49,519 nucleotides of DNA from contig NZ_LJHQ01000040.1 of NCBI RefSeq assembly GCF_001295925.1, positions 1 to 49,519 of the forward strand, written 5' to 3'. The position numbers and the translations under genes are program-made. The notes under the pieces are model-generated. The model did no database searches, was not told where the DNA came from, and saw nothing but the letters and a program-made list of their open reading frames with translations. Below are positions 30,122 to 37,699 of this stretch, piece by piece (within the stretch, counting starts at the first letter, position 1; every line of letters begins with the position of its first letter). Source of the stretch: Allobosea sp. AAP35. Its GTDB lineage: Bacteria; Pseudomonadota; Alphaproteobacteria; Rhizobiales; Beijerinckiaceae.

Positions 30122-31429
30122 ATGACACATTCCGCCTCGACAGGTCCCGCCCTCCCGGTTTCGGGCTTGGTCACGCACAAGACTTATACGATCCGGCGGT
30201 CGACGGTGGTGCTGGGCCTCGCCTGGCTGGCGCTGACGACCGCCGGCAGCGGCTCCGCTGGCTGGTATATTCTGAGCAAGGACGACCTTGCGGCAAGGCT
30301 GATCGCGCGCGAAACCAGCCGCCAATACGCCTATGAGGACCGCATCGCAGCCCTGCGCGCCGATGTCGACCGCCTCGCCAGCCGCGCCCTGCTAGACCAG
30401 GATGGCGTCGAGGCGCGCGTCGACGAACTGGCGACGCGCCAGGCCGAGCTCGAATCGCGGCAGTCGCTCGTGACCGCCCTGGCCGACACGCTCCAGGCCG
30501 GCGGCATCGTGACCGCACCGAAAACCCCGTTCCGCGCACGCATGATTCAACCTGACGAACCGGTCAGGGCTTCAGGCGTCACAAGCTTCGCGCCGATCAT
30601 GCCGACCAAGCCGACACCGGCCCCCGAACAACCGACACTGCGGGGCGCCAACGAAACCCGCACCTCGCCCTGGCATTCCGGGGAGGCCGAGATCCAGCCC
30701 CCGGCAAAGCGCGTCGAGGCCGCCCTCACCCATCTGGACCGCGCCATTGCCAAGACCGCCGGTGCGCAGCTGGCGGCCCTCAAGGATATGGACGAGACGC
30801 TGGCCGAATCGCAGAAGCGCCTGCGCGGCGCACTCTCGGAAACCGGGCTCGATGCCGACCGGCTCGCCGCGCAGGGCAGCGTCGCGAAGGGCGTGGGCGG
30901 TCCGTTCGTACCCTTCAAGATCAACCCCTCGGCTGGCCCCTTCGAGGCGACGCTGAGCGCGCTGCAACCCCGCATTGTCGCCGTGATGCGCCTGCGCGGG
31001 TTGGCCGAGCAGCTGCCGCTTGCCAAGCCGATGGCGGGCGACGTCGATTTCTCCTCGAATTACGGCTATCGCGTCGATCCGTTCACACGCGGTCCGGCCA
31101 TGCATACCGGCGTCGATTTCCGCGCCGAAAGCGGATCGCCGATCCGCGCCACGGCGCCCGGCAGGGTGGTGACGGCGGAATATTCGGGCGGCTATGGCAA
31201 CATGGTCGAGATCGAACACGCCAACGGCATCACCACGCGCTACGCCCATATGTCGGCGATCCTTGCCTCGGTCGGCCAAAGCGTGACGACGGGCACGGTG
31301 ATCGGCCGCGTCGGTTCGACGGGTCGCTCGACGGGGCCGCATCTGCACTACGAAACACGCATCCATGACGAGCCGGTCGATCCCGGCCGCTTCCTGCGGG
31401 CCGGCGGCAAGCTCGCGACCCTGCGCTGA
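30122..31429 (+). CDS. M23-family murein peptidase, membrane-anchored
   Basis: A cell-wall endopeptidase or endopeptidase activator acting in the periplasm. The protein is 435 aa. An N-terminal signal anchor (TVVLGLAWLALTTAGSGSAG) follows a basic stretch. Next come a coiled-coil region (about 65-125), a Pro-rich linker, a second helical segment (about 190-245), and a C-terminal LytM domain with HTGVDFRAESGSPI, YGNMVEIEHANG, RYAHMS and STGPHLHYETR. The zinc ligands H-x3-D and H-x-H are intact, so it is probably catalytically active, unlike EnvC/NlpD. The upstream TTAACCTTAAC (about 30063-30073) resembles a CtrA half-site pair but with non-standard spacing. Confidence 0.92.
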   Translation: MTHSASTGPALPVSGLVTHKTYTIRRSTVVLGLAWLALTTAGSGSAGWYILSKDDLAARLIARETSRQYAYEDRIAALRADVDRLASRALLDQDGVEARVDELATRQAELESRQSLVTALADTLQAGGIVTAPKTPFRARMIQPDEPVRASGVTSFAPIMPTKPTPAPEQPTLRGANETRTSPWHSGEAEIQPPAKRVEAALTHLDRAIAKTAGAQLAALKDMDETLAESQKRLRGALSETGLDADRLAAQGSVAKGVGGPFVPFKINPSAGPFEATLSALQPRIVAVMRLRGLAEQLPLAKPMAGDVDFSSNYGYRVDPFTRGPAMHTGVDFRAESGSPIRATAPGRVVTAEYSGGYGNMVEIEHANGITTRYAHMSAILASVGQSVTTGTVIGRVGSTGRSTGPHLHYETRIHDEPVDPGRFLRAGGKLATLR

Positions 31430-31543
31430 CGACGCAGCAAGCCGGTTTCCAAGGGGTTCCACCGCCCAGCGCACCCGAACGCCTTGCATCGTGCCGTCCG
31501 CTTGCCTATCGCTCGCCCGAACGCAATTCGAGGCGGATACGAG

Positions 31544-32617
31544 ATGAGCAATCCGGGCGGCAACGGACTGACCTACGCGCAGGCGGGTGTCGATATTGAT
31601 GCCGGCAACGCCATGGTCGATGCCATCAAACCGCTGGTGCGCGCGACGCGCCGGCCGGGCGCCGATGCGGAGATCGGTGGCTTTGGCGGGCTGTTCGACC
31701 TGAAGGCCGCCGGCTTCGCCGACCCGATCCTGGTTGCCGCCAATGACGGCGTTGGCACCAAGGTCAAGATCGCGATCGAGAGCGGCCTGCATTCCACGAT
31801 CGGCATCGATCTCGTGGCGATGTGCGTCAACGATCTGATCGTCCAGGGCGCCGAGCCGCTGCTGTTTCTGGATTACTACGCCACCGGCAAGCTCGATCCC
31901 CAGGTGGGCATCGAGATCGTGCGTGGCATCGCCGATGGCTGCCGTCAGGCGGGCTGCGCGCTGATCGGCGGCGAGACCGCCGAAATGCCCGGCATGTATG
32001 CCGAGAAGGATTACGACCTTGCGGGCTTTGCGGTCGGCGCCGCCGAGCGCGGCTCGCTGTTGCCGCGGGCCGATCTGCAGCCCGGCGATGTCGTCTTCGG
32101 CCTGCCGTCCTCGGGCGTCCATTCCAACGGCTATTCGCTGGTCCGGCGGATCGTGGCGCTAACCGGCCTCGCCTGGGATGCGCCTGCGCCCTTCGCGCCC
32201 GAGACCAGCCTGGCGCAGGCGCTGCTCGTGCCGACACGAATCTACGTCAAGCCGCTGCTCCAGGCGATCAGGGCGACGAGCGGCATCAAGGCGCTCGCCC
32301 ATATCACCGGCGGGGGTTTTCCCGACAACATTCCTCGGGTGCTGCCTGAGGGGCTGGGCGTTTGGCTCGATCTCGCCGCGATTCCCGTTCCGCCCGTCTT
32401 CGGCTGGCTGGCGAAGGTCGGCGGCGTCGCCGAACGCGAGATGCTGCGGACCTTCAACTGCGGCATCGGCATGATCGTCGCCGCCGAGGCCGCCCGGGCC
32501 GACGAGGTCGAGGCGGCGCTGACGGCCGCCGGCGAGACGCCGGTGCGGCTCGGCGAAATCGTGCCGGTCGCGCAGGGCGAAGAGCAGGTTGCCTATCGCG
32601 GCAAGCTCTCGCTGTGA
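31544..32617 (+). CDS. purM: Phosphoribosylformylglycinamidine cyclo-ligase
   Basis: AIR synthetase of purine biosynthesis, closing the imidazole ring with ATP. The protein is 357 aa. Typical motifs are [44 protein letters not shown] and [19 protein letters not shown] 31544 follows GAGGCGGA. Its stop overlaps the GTG start of purN (GTGA), giving the standard purM-purN translational coupling. Confidence 0.97.
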   Translation: MSNPGGNGLTYAQAGVDIDAGNAMVDAIKPLVRATRRPGADAEIGGFGGLFDLKAAGFADPILVAANDGVGTKVKIAIESGLHSTIGIDLVAMCVNDLIVQGAEPLLFLDYYATGKLDPQVGIEIVRGIADGCRQAGCALIGGETAEMPGMYAEKDYDLAGFAVGAAERGSLLPRADLQPGDVVFGLPSSGVHSNGYSLVRRIVALTGLAWDAPAPFAPETSLAQALLVPTRIYVKPLLQAIRATSGIKALAHITGGGFPDNIPRVLPEGLGVWLDLAAIPVPPVFGWLAKVGGVAEREMLRTFNCGIGMIVAAEAARADEVEAALTAAGETPVRLGEIVPVAQGEEQVAYRGKLSL

Positions 32618-33237
32618 CCCCATCGGCTGCGCGTCCGCGCGTCGCGATCCTGATCTCGGGACGCGGCTCCAACATGGTGTCGCTGGTCGAGGCGGCGCGG
32701 GCGGATGGCTTCCCGGCGGAGATCGCGCTCGTGCTCTCCAATGTGCCCGGCGCCGGTGGACTTGACCGAGCCAAAGCCTTCGGCATCGCGACCGCGACCG
32801 TCGATCATCGTGCCTTCGCCAAGGATCGCGAAGCCTTCGAGCGCGCCATGGACGAGGTCCTGCGCATCAACCAGATCGATCTCGTCGTGCTGGCCGGCTT
32901 CATGCGGATCATGACGCCCTGGTTCGTCCAGCGCTGGGCGGGGCGGATGATCAACATTCATCCCTCGTTGCTACCCTTGTTCAAGGGCACGCATACGCAT
33001 CGACAGGCGCTGGAAGCCGGAGTCTTCGAGCATGGCTGCAGCGTTCATTTCGTCGTGCCCGAACTCGATGCCGGGCCGGTGATCATGCAGGCGACGGTGC
33101 CGGTTCTGGACGGCGACGACGAGGACACGCTGTCGGCGCGCGTCCTCGTGGAAGAGCATCGCCTTTATCCGATCGCGCTGGCCGATGTCGCTGCCGGCCG
33201 CGTCGCACTGGTCGACGGGGCGGTTGTCCGGCGCTGA
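32614..33237 (+). CDS. purN: Phosphoribosylglycinamide formyltransferase
   Basis: Transfers the formyl group of 10-formyl-THF to GAR in purine synthesis. The protein is 207 aa. [12 protein letters not shown] binds the substrate phosphate. The catalytic Asn and His are in NIHPSLLP and the catalytic Asp in [10 protein letters not shown]. The start is GTG 32614 within GTGA, overlapping the purM stop; no ATG is available. Its 3' end overlaps the convergent WYL regulator by 73 bp. Confidence 0.96.
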   Translation: MTPSAARPRVAILISGRGSNMVSLVEAARADGFPAEIALVLSNVPGAGGLDRAKAFGIATATVDHRAFAKDREAFERAMDEVLRINQIDLVVLAGFMRIMTPWFVQRWAGRMINIHPSLLPLFKGTHTHRQALEAGVFEHGCSVHFVVPELDAGPVIMQATVPVLDGDDEDTLSARVLVEEHRLYPIALADVAAGRVALVDGAVVRR

Positions 33238-33971
33238 GCCTCTTCGAGCCCCGCCGCCTCCTGACGCCGGCTGGCGTCCTCCAGGCAGCGTGCTTCTTCT
33301 TCCTTCTGCCAGCGCCGGAACAGATCGGCCCGGCGGGCGGGATAGCGCTCCTCGCGCGCCACGAGATCGGTGATGCGGTCGGTGCGGAAATGGCGGAAGG
33401 CCTGGCGCAATTCGCACCAGGCGATGACAACACGGACGCGCTCATAAAAGCTCATGCCGATCGGCCAGATCATGCGCTGCGTGTCCTGGCCGCTTTCGTC
33501 GCGATAGCGGACCTCGAGCTTGCGGCCCTGGCGGATCGCCGCACGCACCGCCGCGACATCGACCAGATCCACCGGCACATCGCGGCCATAGGCCGGCGCA
33601 AACAGGGCACCGTCCAACAGGATCGGCCGCAGATGCGGCGGCAGCACGGCTGCGATCTTGCTGACGACATCCTCCGCCGCTCGCGCCAGGACCGGGTCGG
33701 CGCGCTCGCCGAGCCAGCGCATGCCGACCAGCACCGCTTCGATCTCGTCGGGTGACAGCATCAGGGGCGGCAGATCGAACCCGGCATCGAGCACGTAGCC
33801 GATACCGGCCTCGCCGCGCACCGGAACGCCCTGGCGCACTAGTGCGGCGATGTCGCGGTAGACGGTGCGCACCGACACGTCGAGTTCGGAGGCCAGAGTC
33901 TCGGCGGTGACCGGCCGGCGCCGGCGGCGCAAGCCCTGGATCATGTCGAGCAATCGTTCGGCGCGCTGCAT
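33165..33971 (-). CDS. YafY/PafBC-type transcriptional regulator (HTH + WYL)
   Basis: A 268-aa regulator. The N-terminal HTH_11 domain is MQRAERLLDMIQGLRRRRRP with a recognition helix in ELDVSVRTVYRDIAALV. It is followed by a WYL ligand-sensing domain (about 135-215, GRKLEVRYRDESGQDTQRM and the IGMSFYERVRVVIAWCELR core), in which the W-Y-L triad itself is degenerate. The last 40 or so residues are charged and low-complexity. The 3' 73 bp overlap purN on the other strand, and the low-complexity tail corresponds to that overlap. Target genes are unknown. Confidence 0.88.
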   Translation of the reverse strand: MQRAERLLDMIQGLRRRRRPVTAETLASELDVSVRTVYRDIAALVRQGVPVRGEAGIGYVLDAGFDLPPLMLSPDEIEAVLVGMRWLGERADPVLARAAEDVVSKIAAVLPPHLRPILLDGALFAPAYGRDVPVDLVDVAAVRAAIRQGRKLEVRYRDESGQDTQRMIWPIGMSFYERVRVVIAWCELRQAFRHFRTDRITDLVAREERYPARRADLFRRWQKEEEARCLEDASRRQEAAGLEEAQRRTTAPSTSATRPAATSASAIG

Positions 33972-34108
33972 GGTGACGGGTTCCCGGCTTGAACGACGTC
34001 ACCATGCCTTACCCCTGCTGACAGGATTTGTCAGCAGGGTGGCAGGAGCCGGCGCCAAGGTTCGCTAGGCGCGTCGGCACATCATGCAGCAGGAAATGCC
34101 GTATCCAA

Positions 34109-34471
34109 TCAGATCGGCCGCCTGAGCTTGCACCGATCAACGAAGCCGAGCCCCTTGGCGCGGGCCGAATCGTTGAAATAGCCCGTGTCGCGGAAAGCCT
34201 GGATCTCGTCGCGGGTCATCGCGCTGACCGTGCCCTTGGCGTAGCAACTGCACGGGGTATGCACTGCTTCACGGGTCGTGCCCATCAGGCGCGACTGCGT
34301 CACCAGGCAAGCGTCGAAGGCGCGCAGCTGGATCATGTAGGGGGTCAGGTTCTTCGCCGTCGGGTCCGGCGGCGGCAACGCGCTGGGACCGCTCGCCGCC
34401 TGCGCGCCGAGCCCCGCCAGCACAAACAATCCACCGGCCAGAAAGACCGAACCTATCCGCCGCATGATCAT
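34109..34471 (-). CDS. Small secreted protein (hypothetical)
   Basis: A 120-aa protein with a clear signal peptide (RRIGSVFLAGGLFVLAGLGA, cleavage near AQA-A). The mature part has four Cys in a C-x-C plus two singles pattern: AFDACLVTQ, HTPCSCYAKG and VDRCKLRRPI, suggesting two disulfides in the periplasm. I do not recognise the family. The ATG at 34471 or 34465 follows AAGGACGAAC. It lies about 100 bp downstream of the molybdopterin oxidoreductase 3' end region in map order, but is transcribed in the same direction from beyond that gene's stop, so it could be a distal gene of the same transcript. Confidence 0.65.
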   Translation of the reverse strand: MIMRRIGSVFLAGGLFVLAGLGAQAASGPSALPPPDPTAKNLTPYMIQLRAFDACLVTQSRLMGTTREAVHTPCSCYAKGTVSAMTRDEIQAFRDTGYFNDSARAKGLGFVDRCKLRRPI

Positions 34472-34574
34472 GATGTCGTTCGTCCTTCGAAAGCTGGCGT
34501 TCTGGCGCCCCAAATGGGCCCACCCGCCCGGGCGATGGTCCATAGCACCGGCCGAAAATCAAGGGTGCGAGTGG

Positions 34575-36662
34575 TCACGCCTTTTTGATCCAGACCTTAT
34601 TGTCATGGAACGCGGCGCCGCCGAAAGGCGCGGGACCGTCGGCGCCAGTGATCGTGTTGATGCCGCGGCCATGCCGGTGGGCGGCGTTGGGCCAGATGGA
34701 TTCGGCGATGACGACGCCTTGCACGACGCCGGCAAACAGCACGGCCGCCAGATGCACGCTGCCACGGCTGTTGCCGACGATGACCTCGTCGCCCGCCGCG
34801 ATGCCCAGGCGGGCCGCGTCATCGGGATGCAGCATCAGTGTCGGGCCGACCTCCTTCTTCACCGAACTCGGGGTCTCGGTGAAGGTCGAGTTCAGAAAGC
34901 TGCGGGCCGGGCTCGTCGCCAGCCGGAACGGGTGGTCGGCATCGACATTGTCGAGCACGTCCCACTGGTCGGGCAGCGCGGGCATCCGGTCCCAAGGGCC
35001 GACCGGGCCGGCATTGGCGTTGGGGACCTTCGGCCAGTCCGGCTTGAAGCGGAATTTGCGGTCGCGGTAGCCGAAGCCGTCGAGATAATGCGCGGTGCGG
35101 AAATCCGGCTGTATATCGATGAAATCATTGGCGATCAGCTCGTCGAGCGTGCCGCGCCCGGTTTCGCGCATCGTCCAGTCGACGATCTCGCGCGGCGTCA
35201 TCTCGAAGCCGCGATGCTGCGCACCCAGCCGTTTCGCGAGTGCGCAGATGAGGTCATGGTTCGAGCGGCATTCGCCCGCCGGCTCGACGAGCTTGCCACC
35301 CCACATGATGTGCTGGTGGCCGCCGCCCTGGTAGAGGTCGTCATGCTCCAGGAACTGCGTCGCCGGCAGCACGATGTCGGCCATCCGCGCGGTTTCGGTC
35401 ATGAACTGTTCGTGCACGACCGTGAACAGGTCCTCGCGGGCAAAGCCCTGCTTGACGAGTTCCTGCTCGGGCGCGACCGAGACCGGGTTGGTGTTTTGGA
35501 TCAGCAGGGCCCGCACCGGCCCGCCCTGACGCAGCGCGGTGGCGTCTCCCGTCAGGATGCGGCCGATCTGCGACTGGTCGAGTTCGCGCACGCTCCGATC
35601 GCGGACGTCGAGGCCCTCGATCAGGCTTTTTCGCCAATTGTAGATGCCGCTGTTGCTGTGGAAGGCGCCGCCGCCCTCATATTGCCAGGCGCCGGTCACC
35701 GTCGGCACGCAGAGCGCCGCATGCATCGAGACCGCGCCATTGCGCTGCCGGGCGAAGCCATAGCCGAGGCGGAAGAAGCTGTTCTTGCGCGTGCCGACGA
35801 GCGCGGCGAATTCCTCGATCTGCGCGACGTCGAGCCCGGTGATCGCGGCAGCCCATTCGGGGGTGCGGCTCTGGAGATGGGCCTCGAGCTCTTCGGGCGC
35901 GTCGGTGTGGGCGGCGAGATAGGCCCGGTCGGCATGGCCATCACGGAAGAGCACATGCATGACGGCGCAGGCCAGCGCCGCATCGGTGCCCGGCCGCAGC
36001 ACCAGGGCAAGGTCGGCCTGGGCCAGCGTCGCATTGTGGTAGATGTCGATGGCGACGATCTTGGCGCCGCGCGTCTTTCGCGCCTTGATCGCGTGGTGCA
36101 TCACATTGACCTGCGTGTGCACGGCGTTCGTGCCCCAGATCACCACGCAGTCGGACTTGGCCATTTCGCGCGGATCGGGCCCCGCCAGCCGACCCGTTCC
36201 GGCGATGAAGCCGGTCCAGGCCGTGGTCGTGCAGATCGTCGAATACTGGCCGGAATAGCGCTTGGCATGCCGCAGGCGGTTGATGCCGTCGCGCATGACG
36301 AGGCCCATCGTGCCGGCATAGTAATAGGGCCAGACGGCCTCGGGGCCATGCTCCGCTTCGATGGCGAGGAAGCGCTGCGCGATCTCGTCGAGCGCTTCGT
36401 CCCAGGAGATGCGCTCGAACTGGCCCGAACCCTTGGGGCCAGTCCGCCGCAGCGGGTGCAGCAGCCTGTCGGGATGATGGATGCGCTCGGCGTAGCGGGC
36501 GACCTTGGCGCAGATCACGCCGTCGGTGTAGCTCTGGCGCCTGCTGCCGCGAACGCGACCGATGCTGCGCCCGTCGATGACCTCCACCTCCAGCGAACAG
36601 GCGGAGGGACAGTCATGCGGGCAGGTCGAGGGGTGATGGGCGATGCGAGGCAGTTCCGTCAT
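34575..36662 (-). CDS. Molybdopterin-dependent oxidoreductase (DMSO reductase superfamily)
   Basis: A 695-aa catalytic subunit binding a molybdopterin guanine dinucleotide and one [4Fe-4S] cluster. The cluster ligands are C14, C18 and C22 in CPHDCPSAC and C51 in GVICAK. STICTTTAWTGF places Cys144 where Nap- and Fdh-type enzymes have the Mo-ligating Cys/Sec. There is no Tat signal, so it is probably cytoplasmic. No electron-transfer subunit, FdhD or Mo-cofactor gene is adjacent, so the substrate is undefined. ATG 36662 (MTELPRIAHHPSTC) follows AAGGCG; an ATG at 36680 is an alternative. Confidence 0.9.
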   Translation of the reverse strand: MTELPRIAHHPSTCPHDCPSACSLEVEVIDGRSIGRVRGSRRQSYTDGVICAKVARYAERIHHPDRLLHPLRRTGPKGSGQFERISWDEALDEIAQRFLAIEAEHGPEAVWPYYYAGTMGLVMRDGINRLRHAKRYSGQYSTICTTTAWTGFIAGTGRLAGPDPREMAKSDCVVIWGTNAVHTQVNVMHHAIKARKTRGAKIVAIDIYHNATLAQADLALVLRPGTDAALACAVMHVLFRDGHADRAYLAAHTDAPEELEAHLQSRTPEWAAAITGLDVAQIEEFAALVGTRKNSFFRLGYGFARQRNGAVSMHAALCVPTVTGAWQYEGGGAFHSNSGIYNWRKSLIEGLDVRDRSVRELDQSQIGRILTGDATALRQGGPVRALLIQNTNPVSVAPEQELVKQGFAREDLFTVVHEQFMTETARMADIVLPATQFLEHDDLYQGGGHQHIMWGGKLVEPAGECRSNHDLICALAKRLGAQHRGFEMTPREIVDWTMRETGRGTLDELIANDFIDIQPDFRTAHYLDGFGYRDRKFRFKPDWPKVPNANAGPVGPWDRMPALPDQWDVLDNVDADHPFRLATSPARSFLNSTFTETPSSVKKEVGPTLMLHPDDAARLGIAAGDEVIVGNSRGSVHLAAVLFAGVVQGVVIAESIWPNAAHRHGRGINTITGADGPAPFGGAAFHDNKVWIKKA

Positions 36663-36849
36663 ATCGCCTTGGTAACGCATGGCTCGAAAAAGGGAACCGC
36701 TGTCAGGCGTGGTTCGAGCTCCATGAGACGCAGCCTGGATTTCGAGACGCCTCTCGCGGGAGCGCGCCTGTCAACCTCGGGTTAATCCTAATGGTTCAGC
36801 TTGGCGGCATCAGGTCATGAGTGGCGCCGTTGCGCCGGAGTTGAGTTCC

Positions 36850-37674
36850 ATGCGTAGCGTTGCGTTTCTGACGGGCCTCGTCGCCTGCCTCCTGCTGTCA
36901 CCCGCGGACCGCGCCGCCGCGCAGTCACCCGAGTACAGCACCCTCACCTCGCCGCAATCGGCGCAGAACTGGACACTGACGCTGGGTGCCGGCCTGCATC
37001 GCCAGCCCGATTACCTCGGCTCCAACGACTACATCTTCCGCCCCAAGCCGATCATCTCGCTCGGCAGGGGACTGAAAAGCACCTGGTGGTCGGCCGAGGA
37101 CGACGCCATCTCGATCGGGTTCTTTTCCGGTACCGCCTGGCGGGTTGGCTTCTCCGGCAATCTGCTGTGGGAGCGCAAGGCCAGCACCAATCGCGCCCTG
37201 ATCGGCGTGCCGGACGTCAAGTTCGGGGCCGAGGCTGGCGCCTTCGTCGAATTCTACCCTGCCTCATGGTTGCGCGCCCGCGTCGATCTGCGCCGGGGCA
37301 TCGTCGCCCATGACGGCCTCGTCGCCGAGATGAAGCTCGACGCCTTCGCCCGCATCAACGACACTTGGAAGCTCGGCATCGGGCCGCGCATGGTCGTCAC
37401 CAGCGCCGATTATGTCCGGACCTATTTCGGGTCGATCCCGGGCGCGGCCGGGACCGGCGGTCTGCTGCAGCGCTTCAACAGCGGCGTCCTGTCCTACGGC
37501 GCCATTGCCCAGGCGACCTACTACTGGTCCGAGCGCCTGCAGACCACGGCCTATGTCGAATACAAGCATCTCGTCGGCGATGCCGCGAAGTCGCCGGTCG
37601 TACGCGGCTTCGGCTCGCGGGATTCGATCACGGTCGGTGTCTCGGCGAGCTACGCCTTCGATCTGGGCTTTTGA
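36850..37674 (+). CDS. MipA/OmpV family outer-membrane protein
   Basis: A 274-aa outer-membrane beta-barrel. It has a signal peptide (SVAFLTGLVACLLLSPADRA, cleavage near AAAQ) and alternating strand patterns such as NWTLTLGAGLHRQPDYLGS, the family's entry signature, and ends with the aromatic C-terminal residue (SASYAFDLGF) recognised by BAM. ATG 36850 follows GGAG with 9-nt spacing. The family is named for MltA interaction in E. coli, but the role of most members is unknown. It converges with the YhaN-like gene. Confidence 0.9.
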   Translation: MRSVAFLTGLVACLLLSPADRAAAQSPEYSTLTSPQSAQNWTLTLGAGLHRQPDYLGSNDYIFRPKPIISLGRGLKSTWWSAEDDAISIGFFSGTAWRVGFSGNLLWERKASTNRALIGVPDVKFGAEAGAFVEFYPASWLRARVDLRRGIVAHDGLVAEMKLDAFARINDTWKLGIGPRMVVTSADYVRTYFGSIPGAAGTGGLLQRFNSGVLSYGAIAQATYYWSERLQTTAYVEYKHLVGDAAKSPVVRGFGSRDSITVGVSASYAFDLGF

Positions 37675-37699
37675 CCATCGCTCAATCAACGCCTGATCG

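Noticed and set aside
34464..36785. A 773-codon open frame on the plus strand
   Set aside because: Antisense to the molybdopterin oxidoreductase. No recognisable domain and no ribosome binding site.
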